In this document: positions 1-9,408 of the stretch, in pieces
How positions within the stretch are numbered: the first letter of the stretch is position 1
How the letters are laid out: every line of letters begins with the position of its first letter
Origin: UMGS902 sp045580835
GTDB taxonomy: Bacteria; Bacillota; Clostridia; Oscillospirales; CAG-272
Reading direction: 5' to 3'
Assembly (NCBI GenBank): GCA_045580835.1
Contig: JAZNOM010000071.1
Span: forward strand, 1-47,588
DNA length: 47,588 nt
Made by a program: the position numbers and the translations under genes
The notes under the pieces: model-generated
Database searches by the model: none
The model's input: the letters and a program-made list of their open reading frames with translations, nothing else
What the model was told of the DNA's origin: nothing

Positions 1-1651
1 GCGTGTCTGAGTATGCATAACTGCTATATTTTTCAGCCAAGAGGCTACCGCCGATTTCTGTTCTTCCGCTTCCGGCATTAAATATGCCATACTTTGCATA
101 GTAATCTCCGCCAACATACAAACTGCCGCTTCCTACATTTAATGTTCCACCTGTTTGTGTGATATTTCCGGCTACTGTGAGTCTGAATCCATTAAGATCT
201 AAAGTTCCTCCTGCAAGAGAAACATTACCATAAATTATTCTGTCCTCTGTTAATGTATAGTTTTTTGAAAAAGTTACACCCTTTGCATCACTGCTAAAAC
301 CAGAAAGAAAAGTAAAAGCACCGTTATATTCTTCATTAGTAGGCAATGTTTTGGGAAGTAAACCTAATGCTTCAGCCTCAGCGCCATACTGTTTAATATA
401 CAAATTATAAACATTGCCATATAATGTTGACAAAGTTTTTGTCATTCCGCCTTTTAATTCATCTAAATCAGCGATTGCTCTGCCATAGTCATCTTTAGTT
501 AAAAGCGTAATAAGAGAATTAATTAATCCGCTTTCGTTCTCAAACACAACAACTTTTTTTGCGGCTTCTACTCCTAAGATATGAGTTTGCAACAGCAATT
601 TATATGCTTCGTTAAAAGCAACAGCATTGTTTTCTGTCGGATTATTGATATAATTCTTTTCTGCAATGTCAAGAGCTGCTTTCATCGCATCTTCATATTC
701 CGCTAAAGCATTTAAGGAATAGTACAACTCTAAATTCTCATCAGTAGAAAACAAAGCATTTGACATCAGTTTTCCACCGGCTTGTCCGGCAGAAACTGCT
801 GATAAAACAATTCCATATTTTTTGAGATTGTTCGTCACAAAATCCCATACAGAATCCAAAAAAAACTTGCCCAATTCTATCACTGTTGTTTCTGCTGTGA
901 AATATTCCTTAACCTGTTCTAATGTCAAATGCTCATCGCATATCAGCAACATATCATCAATAGCGGATTTAAATGCACTGTTTGTTGTATTTTGCTTCAT
1001 ATTTTGCAGGGTAACTTTATTCTGTTCTACTCTATCAACGATAGCTTCAACTTTAGCAAGTTTATCAATAAGCTCTTCTATGGTATTTACATAACCTATG
1101 ACTTCTTCAATATTTCCTATAACCTCAAATACAGAACTTAATTCCGCTGCTTCTTGCAAAGATTTAGAAACTTTTACTTGCTCTTCTGCCGTCAAATTCG
1201 CAGTTTTGCTTTTCAAAAGAGTCAGCGAATCCATTTTCATATAATCAGATAAGTTTTTTAATGATTTTGCTTTAACAGAAGAAACGATTTCTTTATATGT
1301 ATCAGAAAGAGGCTCATTAATATACCCTTGATACATTACATCATATAAAATAGTCTCATAAAAGCCTACCCGCTTATTATTTTCTTCCGCAATGTCTGAA
1401 AGTTCAAAGGTGCCAATTTCCCAAGTAACCAATCCTGCTTGAAAAACAGGATTCTTTTTGCCGTTATCAACATAGCTTCTGTATATTCCATAATAATCAT
1501 TTTCATAAAAATCATACAGACTGCTATTATTTATAGTATAGTCTGCAAGATAGCTGTTAAATGTTGGAATTGTATCCTCGGCTGCAAAAACATTTCCAAT
1601 AAGTGAAAGCATAGTTATTATTACAACCAAAGCGGTGATAAGTTTCTTCAT
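1..1651 (-). CDS. Secreted repeat protein, 3' end missing (left edge)
   Basis: The reading frame is open from the ATG at 1651 to the window edge (about 550 codons), with GGAGAA 8 bases upstream of the start. The product begins with a signal peptide (MKKLITALVVIITMLSLIGN, cleavage expected near VFAAED). A long alpha-helical, Lys/Glu-rich region follows to about residue 430. The visible end enters short Gly-rich beta repeats of the type GGTLDLNGFRLTVAGNITQT and GGTLNVGSGSLYVGGDYYA, a pattern known from large Clostridia surface proteins with beta-solenoid repeats. No enzyme motif is seen. It is probably cell-surface or extracellular. The C-terminus is outside the window, so wall-anchoring signals cannot be judged. 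It lies directly downstream of a structured RNA with a terminator (1679-1836), so its expression may depend on read-through. Confidence 0.8.
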   Translation of the reverse strand, partial: MKKLITALVVIITMLSLIGNVFAAEDTIPTFNSYLADYTINNSSLYDFYENDYYGIYRSYVDNGKKNPVFQAGLVTWEIGTFELSDIAEENNKRVGFYETILYDVMYQGYINEPLSDTYKEIVSSVKAKSLKNLSDYMKMDSLTLLKSKTANLTAEEQVKVSKSLQEAAELSSVFEVIGNIEEVIGYVNTIEELIDKLAKVEAIVDRVEQNKVTLQNMKQNTTNSAFKSAIDDMLLICDEHLTLEQVKEYFTAETTVIELGKFFLDSVWDFVTNNLKKYGIVLSAVSAGQAGGKLMSNALFSTDENLELYYSLNALAEYEDAMKAALDIAEKNYINNPTENNAVAFNEAYKLLLQTHILGVEAAKKVVVFENESGLINSLITLLTKDDYGRAIADLDELKGGMTKTLSTLYGNVYNLYIKQYGAEAEALGLLPKTLPTNEEYNGAFTFLSGFSSDAKGVTFSKNYTLTEDRIIYGNVSLAGGTLDLNGFRLTVAGNITQTGGTLNVGSGSLYVGGDYYAKYGIFNAGSGRTEIGGSLLAEKYSSYAYSDT

Positions 1652-1678
1652 TGTCAAATTCTCCATATATTAAATATT

Positions 1679-1836
1679 AAAAAGTGCGCAGCAGAAGCTA
1701 CGCACTGAAAAACGCATAACTCCAATTGCTGCGACACAACTTTCGGCAAACTACAAGAGAAGACGAAAAAGAGAATGCGTTTTTACCAAAATAAAAACAC
1801 TTCTCTAATAATTTGCTCATATTTAGTTGTGTCGCA
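1679..1836 (-). ncRNA. Structured RNA with own promoter and terminator, or attenuating leader
   Basis: On the minus strand, a -10 element at 1842-1847 places transcription start near 1836, exactly where TGCGACACAAC begins. This pairs with GTTGTGTCGCA (complement of 1730-1740). Inside are further arms: GCAAATTATTAGAGAAG pairs with CTTCTCTTGTAGTTTGC (few mismatches), and GTTTTTA pairs with TAAAAAC. The result is a rod-like hairpin with internal loops. It is followed by a second hairpin GTGCGTAGC-TTCT-GCTGCGCAC and a short U run (1679-1705), an intrinsic terminator. The RNA would be about 158 nt. It is either a free small RNA with 6S-like rod architecture, or an attenuator/riboswitch-type leader of the gene starting at 1651. 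No known family is recognised. Confidence 0.5.
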
Positions 1837-1841
1837 TTCAT

Positions 1842-1870
1842 AGTATAGCACATTTTTTTAATAATGTAAA
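1842..1870 (-). promoter_or_regulatory. Sigma-A promoter of the structured RNA
   Basis: On the minus strand TTTACA (1870-1865), a 17-base spacer and TATACT (1847-1842). Five of six bases match consensus in each box. It points into the hairpin RNA at 1679-1836. Confidence 0.6.
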
Positions 1871-1910
1871 CATATTCAAAAAGAAAATCCGCGTAAAACG
1901 CGAATTTCAG

Positions 1911-1932
1911 ATCCTTCGGCAAGCCTCAGGAT
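1911..1932. repeat. Short palindromic repeat (ATCCT...AGGAT hairpin)
   Basis: ATCCTTCGGCAAGCCTCAGG followed by AT is an imperfect inverted repeat (ATCCT/AGGAT, GGC/GCC). From memory, similar ATCCTGAG...AAGGAT hairpins are widespread intergenic repeats in bacteria. It sits between the GH2 terminator and the small-RNA promoter, next to a small CGCG-TAAAA-CGCG hairpin near 1890. Confidence 0.35.
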
Positions 1933-1950
1933 GACAGGTTCTATTTGAAA

Positions 1951-1980
1951 AAACACCTCGGAGAAATCCGAGGTGTTTTT
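1951..1980 (-). terminator. Intrinsic terminator of the GH2 gene
   Basis: AACACCTCGG-AGAAAT-CCGAGGTGTT is a perfect 10-bp stem with T runs on both sides, directly after the GH2 stop codon. Confidence 0.85.
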
Positions 1981-1982
1981 AA

Positions 1983-3692
1983 TTACTCTTCGATTGCTGC
2001 TTTTTGTGTATTGATTGCCTTGATGATTTCGGGGTCAAACTTTGGCTTGCGGTCGTAGGTGTAAAGACCGTTAACCTCCTGCTCTACGTCGGTAAGCTGT
2101 GTGTAGCAGAATGCGCTGATTGCCTTGTTTTCAAGCATTGCGGTAACAAGTCCGCGATAACGCTCGATAAACTCCTCTTCGCTCTTGGGACGGCTTGTAA
2201 CTCCGCCGTAACCCCAGCCGCGCTCGGGATTGGTGGGATCCCACCAAATACCGCCGAACTCACTCATAAACGTAGGAAGACCGCCCTGCTTGTAGCGATT
2301 GAATACAACCGGCTCGCCCTTTTCAAGAGGCAAGTAGTGTTCGCGGAACACTGCAGGATCCTGCTCGTAGTCGTGAATATCGAGGATATCGGTGATATCG
2401 TCCTGATGTGTCCAGCCGGATGCGTCAATGTACATACGGTCAGGGTCATAAGAACGAGTCATGTTTGCAAGTTCTCTTACAAAATCACGGTTCTGGTTTG
2501 TCTGGGTTTCGTTAAGCGGACACCAGCCGATGATTGCAGGATGGTTGAAGTCTCTTTCGAGAATTTCCTGCCACTCGGGCATAAAGCCCCTCCAAGCTTC
2601 AGGACGGGAAATATCAAGTCCCCAGTTTGCATGCTCACCCCAAACGATGTAACCCATGCGGTCACAGTGATAGAGGAAGCGAGGCTCAAATACCTTCTGG
2701 TGAAGTCTTGCGCCGTTAAAGCCCATGTCGAGCGAACGCTGAATATCGTCAATGAGGTCCTGCTCGGTGGGAGCGGTGTAAATACCGTCGGGATAGAAGC
2801 CCTGGTCAAGGATAAGACGCTGATATACAACTCTGCCGTTGATATAGGTCTTACCGTTCTTGTATTCTGCCTTGCGCATACCGAAGTAAGAATATACAAC
2901 GTCGCCCTCAAGGTCGAGAACGAGATCATAGAGCTTACCGTCGCCAACATCCCAAAGATGCATTTCGGAAACGTTTACCTGAAGCATAACGGTCTTGTTT
3001 GTAACCTTTGCGCTTGCAGTGCCTACTTCCTTGCCGCCAAAGCTTGCCTTTGCGGTGAGAGTCTTGCCGTCTGCGTTTTCGCAAACTGCCTCAATGTAAA
3101 GGCACTCATTTTCAATGGATGCACGGTACTTTGTGCGCTTGATGTAATGGTTAGGCACATTTTCAAGCCAAACGGTCTGCCATATACCGGTTGTACGGGT
3201 ATAGTCACAGCCGTGTGAATAGTAAAGACGGCTCTGCTTACCAACGGGCTGGTTTCCGGAGCGAGCAATGTCCATTGCGTTGATAACAACGGTGTTTTCG
3301 CCTGCCTTTACAGCCTTGGTGATATCCATAGCAAAGGAAACATAACCACCGATGTGCTTTCCTATGTACATACCGTTTACCCAAACCTCGGTCGCGAAGT
3401 CGCATGCGCCGATGTTGAGAATTGTGCGGCGATCTTCGGCTGCCCATTCCTCGGAAATATCAAAGGTGCGTTTGTACCAAACGCTCTCCATAAAGTCTAC
3501 GTTCTGGACGCCCGAAAGCTTGCTCTCGGGGCAATAAGGAACGATTATTTTACTGTTCAAAGATTCAGCTTCATAAAGCTTTCTTTCTCTACCGCTTCTG
3601 CCGTGGTCAATTTCAAACTGCCACTCGCCGTTAAGATTAATCCAATTCTTGCGCTCAAATTGAGGACGCGGATATTCAGGGCGTGCAATCAT
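1983..3692 (-). CDS. Glycoside hydrolase family 2 enzyme (beta-glucuronidase/beta-galactosidase-like)
   Basis: This is a 569-aa protein, short for GH2, with the usual order: N-terminal jelly-roll sugar-binding domain (about 10-190, motif ESVWYKRTFDI), immunoglobulin-like domain (about 190-280) and TIM barrel (about 285-569). Expected catalytic residues are present: acid/base Glu395 in GWCPLNETQ and nucleophile Glu478 in MSEFGG. No signal peptide is seen, so it should act in the cytoplasm on imported oligosaccharides or glycosides. GTG (3695) and ATG (3692) starts are both open. ATG is preferred because GGAGA lies 7 bases upstream of it. It has its own promoter (3748-3776) and terminator, so it is separate from the operon upstream. 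Substrate cannot be fixed from sequence. Confidence 0.9.
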   Translation of the reverse strand: MIARPEYPRPQFERKNWINLNGEWQFEIDHGRSGRERKLYEAESLNSKIIVPYCPESKLSGVQNVDFMESVWYKRTFDISEEWAAEDRRTILNIGACDFATEVWVNGMYIGKHIGGYVSFAMDITKAVKAGENTVVINAMDIARSGNQPVGKQSRLYYSHGCDYTRTTGIWQTVWLENVPNHYIKRTKYRASIENECLYIEAVCENADGKTLTAKASFGGKEVGTASAKVTNKTVMLQVNVSEMHLWDVGDGKLYDLVLDLEGDVVYSYFGMRKAEYKNGKTYINGRVVYQRLILDQGFYPDGIYTAPTEQDLIDDIQRSLDMGFNGARLHQKVFEPRFLYHCDRMGYIVWGEHANWGLDISRPEAWRGFMPEWQEILERDFNHPAIIGWCPLNETQTNQNRDFVRELANMTRSYDPDRMYIDASGWTHQDDITDILDIHDYEQDPAVFREHYLPLEKGEPVVFNRYKQGGLPTFMSEFGGIWWDPTNPERGWGYGGVTSRPKSEEEFIERYRGLVTAMLENKAISAFCYTQLTDVEQEVNGLYTYDRKPKFDPEIIKAINTQKAAIEE

Positions 3693-3747
3693 CACTCTGT
3701 CTCCTTATTGTTAGAAAATATCTTTTCAAGCATTACTTGACAATTCT

Positions 3748-3776
3748 ATTATACATATACAAATTCAAATAGTAAA
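3748..3776 (-). promoter_or_regulatory. Probable promoter of the GH2 gene
   Basis: Minus strand: TTTACT (3776-3771), 17 bases, TATAAT (3753-3748). The transcript would start about 50 bases before the GH2 start codon. Confidence 0.5.
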
Positions 3777-3838
3777 TACAAAAAAGCAAACAAACTTTGC
3801 GATTTTTATATTATTATGTGAAATTTATTGCACATAAC

Positions 3839-3869
3839 GAAAAAAAGACTGCAACGCAGTCTTTTTTTC
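3839..3869 (-). terminator. Intrinsic terminator of the GRE-GH43 operon
   Basis: AAAAAGACTGC-AAC-GCAGTCTTTTT hairpin with U tract just after the stop codon of the 1354-aa gene. Confidence 0.85.
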
Positions 3870-3871
3870 GT

Positions 3872-6800
3872 TTACTTTGTAAGCATCGCCATACTGATGT
3901 CGCCGTTCCAGAAAACGGTTGCGCCGAGCGCTTGAGAAATTGCGCGCACGGGCAAATATGTACGGTTGCTTTCGGGGTCGATATATGCGGGAGAATCAAT
4001 ATTAATCTTTTCTCCGTCAACCGTCATATAATCCGCACCAATGGCGATTTTAATAACGCTGCCCTCTTTGGAGGTAAGAGTTGCGGTGCTTGTAGCACCG
4101 TCCCAACCGACATTTGCACCGAAGGCATCAGCGACAAAACGCACGGGTAGCATGGTGCGACTGTTTTTGATAACGGGGGCTGCATCGAGCGGTTTAAAAA
4201 CATTGTTAACATGTCCTACGTTCTTACCTAAAGTCAGAGTTACTCTTGTTCCTCCAATATTATCAAAGTCGGACACCTTAAAGCCAAGCGGCATGGAATT
4301 GAGCGGCATTTCAAACACGGTGTCAAGCGGCGAAGGATGACAGTCTACGCCTATCGTAACGCCGTCTTTGCTTACCGTATAAGGCTCCATAAACGCATAT
4401 CTGCCGCTGCTTGTATCCTTACCAAGGTAGCCGTGATACATCATATATCTTTGCTTTCCGTCGGGAGTAGTGCAGATTGAAGGTCCTCCGACACCGTTCA
4501 CCTCATTGTTTTTGTAAAAAATCGGTGTGGGCGACTTTGCCCAACTGCTTTTATCAAGAAGATTTCCGCCGAGATACGTCATCTGACCGAGCTTGTACTC
4601 GGTTGTCCAATATCCGCTGCATGCATAAAGCACAAACAACTCGTTGTTGTCGCCAACTATCGGGGTGATGCCCTCAATAACCGCAGGATACCATTTCTTT
4701 TCATTTTCGGCGTATCCGTAGCCGCCCTTTTCAAAATCGTATTCGGGTGTAACAAGCTCGAGCACCTCGCCCGTAACCGTCCACGGATTTTTCATTTTTG
4801 AAAGGAACATAACCTGCCTGAAATTCTCTTTACCGCGGTCGCGCTGCTCTATCCAGAGGGTATAGTATTCACCACCGTATCGAAGCGCGGTTTCGCCTGC
4901 ACACCAACCGACATTGTTGACCCAAGAAACCGTATCGCTGACAAATTTTTCGGGTATTCCCTTTTCTCCGGTAATCGGATTTACCCAATCACCCTGAAGG
5001 TCGTTCGTTGTGCATTTAAGCACATAACTGCGGCGGCTGTCGCCGTCGGTTGCCGTATCAGAAACACCATCAAGTTCTCTGCCAAACGTGGAGAAGAAGA
5101 GATACCAACCCTCATATTCCTCACCAAACGCTTCTGCAGGAAAATACTCAAGCTTTGACGGCCAGATACAATGAATTCTACCGCCGAGTGCCTCTGCCGC
5201 TTTTGTTGCGTCAAATATCTGCTCACCCACCGAATATGCAAGGTCGGCAACATTCGCCGCTTTGTACATGTTTAAAGTAGACGAGGAGGTATACATGTAA
5301 TAGTACATACCGTCAACAAGCGCAATTCGCGGGTCTGCCGCCTTGCGAATTGGATTTGTATAGGTAAACGTACCGTTTTGCATTGCGCCAAGGTTAAAAC
5401 CGTTACCCACATTCAAAGTGGATTTCAGTTCACCGCCAAACTTTTTACCTCCGACAATATCGGTAAGGTGCGTAAAGTCGCCGCCATTCACGGTAACGCT
5501 ATATTCACCGTTCAAGGTGGTTTCGTAGCGAGTGGCAACACGAAGTTTTCCGTAGAACGTACCGCCGTTTAAAACGATATCTATTTTTCCGTTAAACACT
5601 TCTGTCGCGAGCGAAGCCACACCGTAAACGCCGCCGTAAAACGTGCCGTCATTTACCGTGAGTTTTCCGCTTCCGCTTTGGTTACCCGCACCCATTGCGC
5701 ACACTCTGCCAGTAAACGTACCGCCGTTTACGGTAAGCGAGGTGTCAAGACCGGAAAATTCAGCTGCCGCGGTGCTTGCGCCGTAAACATGATACCATGT
5801 ACCGCCGCTTATGATAAGCGACGCTGAATGAATCTCATAGTTTTTATGTCTTGTACCGCTTACTATGCAGACATACGTGCTTACATTCGGCTCTAAAGAG
5901 CAGTTTATATCCGTGCCGAGCACACCTTTATGGCCGTTGAACACAAGGTAGCAAGCATTTTTGCCGGAAACTATGTCAATACCGTCAAATGTTACATCAC
6001 TGTACAGATAAAGGTTTGCCTCAAAAAGAATATGTGCGCCGCTTGTTTTGCGGTAGTCTACGCCGTCATAAACAGATGTTACGGTATATGCAGCATTTGA
6101 TGCAGGGGTAGACGTGTTGCTTACCGTAAGCTGTCCCGATACGACTATCGTGCCGCCGCCCGGCAATGCTGCAAATGCGGCTTCAAGACTTCCCACAGGA
6201 TGCTCCGCCGTAATACCGCTGCCCGTGCCGCCGTTTGCAACAAATACAACATTTTCGCTTGTTACTTTTTCAAACAAGGGCTTAAGCCTTGCGGCAAGTG
6301 CGGCATTTGCGGTAGGACTTATAACAAGCTCTGTTTTTTCACAGTTTTGTGCCGAAAAAACACCGATATCGCCGTTTGCAAGATTTAAAACGAAGTTGTT
6401 TACACGGCTTACATCAATCGTACCGATTTTTCCGCCAAGCAACGTAACAGTAACGTCATCAGCCCCCGAAGCTTTTGCACTGTCTACGGTTGCACCGTCA
6501 ACAAGCAGTGTATTTTTGACAGTGACTGTTTTAAATCCGCCGCCCAAAAGTTCTATATCACCGCCATTTACACTAACTTCGTCTGCGATAACATTTTTGG
6601 TAAAAGTTATACTGTCGCCGCTGATTTCACCGCCGACAAGTGTAATTGCATCAAACACCACGTCGCCGCCGAGGGTAAACGTGCCGTTTATATTCAGTTT
6701 GCCGCCCTTATATGTTATCGGCTCTTTGTGCAAAGGCTCATCAAAGCCGTTTAACCTATAATCTCCAACGATAACAACATCACCGCCGCCACTTGCAAGA

Positions 6801-7936
6801 AGCTTTACTGCTTCAAAAAGGTCGCCGATAGGAGCATCCTCGCTCATGCCGTTACCGTTTGCACCGTCTTTAAAATATACCACGCCAAAACGTTCGGTCT
6901 CAGTGAGTCCTTCAATAGAATCAACAAATTCTGCGGAGTGCAATACAGAGTTGTATCGAAGCAGTATTTGCTTGCCGTACGCAGCTTTTTCAAGCGTCTC
7001 ACTGCCGTATGTCACTTTGATTGCTTTTACGGTAAGCGCATCAAGCGTAACGGTTGTGTCGCCTAACACATTGTTTATGTAAAGCGTGGAAACGATATTG
7101 CCGCCGTTAAGCTCTACATACGCATTTCCAAGCAAGCGGCGAGTACCGTCTCCGCCAAGATAGATGTCCGAAAATGCACCACCGTTGACAACAAGATTTA
7201 AACTGCCGCCGTAATGGTTAAGCGTTGAACCGCCATACAAGCGGTCGATTCTGCCGTTATTGACCGTAACGTTTGCAGTGCCGGTAAAGGTATACGTTCC
7301 GGCTCCTTTTTGGTGACCAAAGCATATTACACGATGAAACTTTCCGTTGTTGATTGTAATATTTATATCGCGGTCTGATGGGAGAGATGTGCTTGTCGGC
7401 GTGTGATATCCGCCGATAACATAAAGCTTTTTAGACTGTCCTTGTGTATTCTCGCAATCAAAGCCCTCTCCGAACTCCATTGAGTAAAAGTTGCCCGCAA
7501 GATAAATCGGAGTTGCATCACTTTTCAGTACGATATTTTCAAAGCAAACATCGCCGCCGAAATCGTATCCGTATTCCTCGGGAAAATAGATGCACGCACC
7601 GTCTTTTCTGTAGTCATACTCGGGCGCAAAAGCGGTAATCGTTATTTTACCGCCATGCAAAGGCTCAACAAAGCGCGGAATGCCCGAAATAACGGTGTCA
7701 CGCTCTGTCACGGTGTACATGTCCGTAACAACTATCCTGCCGCCGTCTTTAACCGCCTCGATTGCCGTCTTTAAGGTTTTATACGGTGCCGATTCGGTGC
7801 CGTTATAGCTATCGCTGCCGTATGCGGCGCTGATATAAACCGTCTTTTCCACAGCAGATGCAAAAAGCGAAAATGCAGCACATACCAAAAGCACAGTAAA
7901 TAATGCAATTATTCTTTTGTGAAAAGCTTTTTTCAT
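3872..7936 (-). CDS. Secreted beta-helix / GH43-like / copper-amine-oxidase-N protein
   Basis: 1354 aa. A signal peptide (about 1-29) is followed by three modules that each open with a DUF1565-like block, a GxD-nGT...P..TL..A...GG.IVV pattern, at about residues 33, 350 and 563. Each continues in short NGG/GGTF strands typical of right-handed beta-helices. A GH43-type five-bladed propeller starts near residue 865 (ADPRIALVDGMYYYMYTSSS gives the expected base Asp), with WCAGETALRYGGEYY and PSICTTPDGKQRYMMYHGY further on. The last 110 residues are a copper amine oxidase N-like domain (TMLPVRFVADAFGANVGWDG, then TYLPVRAISQALGATVFWNG). It lies 15 bases after the lipoprotein gene, so it is the last gene of the operon. 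It is probably an extracellular enzyme on arabinan/xylan-type side chains. Exact activity is unknown. Confidence 0.85.
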   Translation of the reverse strand: MKKAFHKRIIALFTVLLVCAAFSLFASAVEKTVYISAAYGSDSYNGTESAPYKTLKTAIEAVKDGGRIVVTDMYTVTERDTVISGIPRFVEPLHGGKITITAFAPEYDYRKDGACIYFPEEYGYDFGGDVCFENIVLKSDATPIYLAGNFYSMEFGEGFDCENTQGQSKKLYVIGGYHTPTSTSLPSDRDINITINNGKFHRVICFGHQKGAGTYTFTGTANVTVNNGRIDRLYGGSTLNHYGGSLNLVVNGGAFSDIYLGGDGTRRLLGNAYVELNGGNIVSTLYINNVLGDTTVTLDALTVKAIKVTYGSETLEKAAYGKQILLRYNSVLHSAEFVDSIEGLTETERFGVVYFKDGANGNGMSEDAPIGDLFEAVKLLASGGGDVVIVGDYRLNGFDEPLHKEPITYKGGKLNINGTFTLGGDVVFDAITLVGGEISGDSITFTKNVIADEVSVNGGDIELLGGGFKTVTVKNTLLVDGATVDSAKASGADDVTVTLLGGKIGTIDVSRVNNFVLNLANGDIGVFSAQNCEKTELVISPTANAALAARLKPLFEKVTSENVVFVANGGTGSGITAEHPVGSLEAAFAALPGGGTIVVSGQLTVSNTSTPASNAAYTVTSVYDGVDYRKTSGAHILFEANLYLYSDVTFDGIDIVSGKNACYLVFNGHKGVLGTDINCSLEPNVSTYVCIVSGTRHKNYEIHSASLIISGGTWYHVYGASTAAAEFSGLDTSLTVNGGTFTGRVCAMGAGNQSGSGKLTVNDGTFYGGVYGVASLATEVFNGKIDIVLNGGTFYGKLRVATRYETTLNGEYSVTVNGGDFTHLTDIVGGKKFGGELKSTLNVGNGFNLGAMQNGTFTYTNPIRKAADPRIALVDGMYYYMYTSSSTLNMYKAANVADLAYSVGEQIFDATKAAEALGGRIHCIWPSKLEYFPAEAFGEEYEGWYLFFSTFGRELDGVSDTATDGDSRRSYVLKCTTNDLQGDWVNPITGEKGIPEKFVSDTVSWVNNVGWCAGETALRYGGEYYTLWIEQRDRGKENFRQVMFLSKMKNPWTVTGEVLELVTPEYDFEKGGYGYAENEKKWYPAVIEGITPIVGDNNELFVLYACSGYWTTEYKLGQMTYLGGNLLDKSSWAKSPTPIFYKNNEVNGVGGPSICTTPDGKQRYMMYHGYLGKDTSSGRYAFMEPYTVSKDGVTIGVDCHPSPLDTVFEMPLNSMPLGFKVSDFDNIGGTRVTLTLGKNVGHVNNVFKPLDAAPVIKNSRTMLPVRFVADAFGANVGWDGATSTATLTSKEGSVIKIAIGADYMTVDGEKINIDSPAYIDPESNRTYLPVRAISQALGATVFWNGDISMAMLTK

Positions 7937-7951
7937 AAAAAATTTCCGTTC

Positions 7952-9397
7952 TTATTTTCCCCATGTCGCAAGTGCCATATCAAATGCGGCATTTATCTGA
8001 TTTAACTGGTTTTCTGCGGCTATCTTCTTGCTATCGTAACGCGTGGTAAAACCGCGGTCATACTCGCGCACCATATAAATAAGCTCATTATTGTATCCGC
8101 CAAGTTGATAATAATATCCAAAATCATACGCAACAGTTGAGAATATTATATCAAGCATTTCAATAGACTCGGCATCGCGTGTACTCTGTCCCACTATCGT
8201 CTTTTCATAATACGCAGGAGTAACAATTTCCTTGCCGTAATACGCAAGTGCATCAAGAATTCGTCCCGTGCGTTCATAATCCTCAAGCAGAATAGGCGCA
8301 CAGTAGAACTGCGAATTATAGGGAGATACGGTCTGATAATAGCGGTCCTGAAGATTATCAAGTTTCGGATAAGGAACTATACCAAAATCCGCCTCCATAC
8401 TGCGAAGTGCAGGAACGTTTCCGAGCGAACTCAACCAAAAAAGTCCTTGATTATTGTTCCATATACCGGATGCGCTCTTGAGTTTTCGCTGATAGCAAAG
8501 TGCCGTAGTTTCATCATATATGATATCAAAATACTTGTCAAGAGCCTCTACCGTACGGTCATTGTACAAAGTAAGAGAAATATCTCCGTCAGAGTTAACG
8601 CTTGCGCACTTCTCACCTATACCGTTGATAATACCCATAATGGCATCATCCCACACGAGAAGCCCAAAACGGTCATTTTCATCACGGATGCCGTCGCTGT
8701 TCAAGTCCTCGCTTACCTGCTTTATAAGGTCGGAGAAGGTTTCAAGTGTCCAGTTGCCGCTATGCACATAGTCATAGGGACTTGTAAGCTCGTAGTCATC
8801 TATCAGTTTTTTATTGAACAAAAGCGTAAATATAGCGTTGTTGTCTGAAACGGTTATATCGCCGGTGGTAAAAAACATAGTTCCGTTGATTGCGAGATCA
8901 CGGTTTGCATTTTGGTCCCAATACGGACGGGACAAATCAAGCACCGGTAATGAATTTAAATCGTACAGCATATTTGCGTAAGCAAGCACGGAAACGTCGT
9001 ATCCTGCGATAAGCGCCGCATCATACGTGGTTGTGCCCGCCATGTAATCGGTTGTAAGCGCAATACAACCGGGACCACCGCCTACAGAGCGACCGGGTTT
9101 TACATCAGTAAAAATGTTGATGTTAAACTCACTTTCAACCTTGGTTTTGCGCTCGTAATGTGCCTGGTCAAGCACAACATTTGACTCTTCCTCTGCCGAA
9201 AAATCATCAAACGCAACATTGCCAGCCGAAAGCACCGTAAAATCATAATCGCCGTAATCTACCGATACCGGAGCATATTCTTCAGGGACTGTGTCAGTCA
9301 CAAATGCCGTTGTATTTGTAATCACATCCTCTGTTTGGCATGAGCAAAGCATAGTAACTACTAATATAACAGCTACAAAAAGCAAGTTCTTTCTCAT
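7952..9397 (-). CDS. Extracellular solute-binding lipoprotein (sugar ABC type)
   Basis: 481 aa. The signal peptide ends in a lipobox (L17-C18-S19-C20), so it should be lipid-anchored on the outer face of the membrane. The rest resembles family 1 extracellular solute-binding proteins, including MRKNLL..., DAALIAGYDVSVLAYANMLY and a late ...AAENQLNQINAAFDMAL segment. Two ATG codons are available. That at 9397 is chosen because AGGAG is 7 bases away, while the ATG at 9403 abuts it. The ribosome binding site overlaps the stop of the activase gene, showing translational coupling in the operon. No permease or ATPase gene is nearby, so the transporter partners must be elsewhere. The ligand is inferred to be a glycan breakdown product. 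Confidence 0.82.
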   Translation of the reverse strand: MRKNLLFVAVILVVTMLCSCQTEDVITNTTAFVTDTVPEEYAPVSVDYGDYDFTVLSAGNVAFDDFSAEEESNVVLDQAHYERKTKVESEFNINIFTDVKPGRSVGGGPGCIALTTDYMAGTTTYDAALIAGYDVSVLAYANMLYDLNSLPVLDLSRPYWDQNANRDLAINGTMFFTTGDITVSDNNAIFTLLFNKKLIDDYELTSPYDYVHSGNWTLETFSDLIKQVSEDLNSDGIRDENDRFGLLVWDDAIMGIINGIGEKCASVNSDGDISLTLYNDRTVEALDKYFDIIYDETTALCYQRKLKSASGIWNNNQGLFWLSSLGNVPALRSMEADFGIVPYPKLDNLQDRYYQTVSPYNSQFYCAPILLEDYERTGRILDALAYYGKEIVTPAYYEKTIVGQSTRDAESIEMLDIIFSTVAYDFGYYYQLGGYNNELIYMVREYDRGFTTRYDSKKIAAENQLNQINAAFDMALATWGK

Positions 9398-9408
9398 CGG
9401 CATTCTCC

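Noticed and set aside
1698..1922. 74-codon minus-strand frame
   Set aside because: It runs through the promoter and hairpins of the structured RNA and has no convincing family match.
2004..3218. Long plus-strand frame opposite the GH2 gene
   Set aside because: Antisense shadow of a clear GH2 enzyme. No ribosome binding site and Cys/Val-rich nonsense composition.
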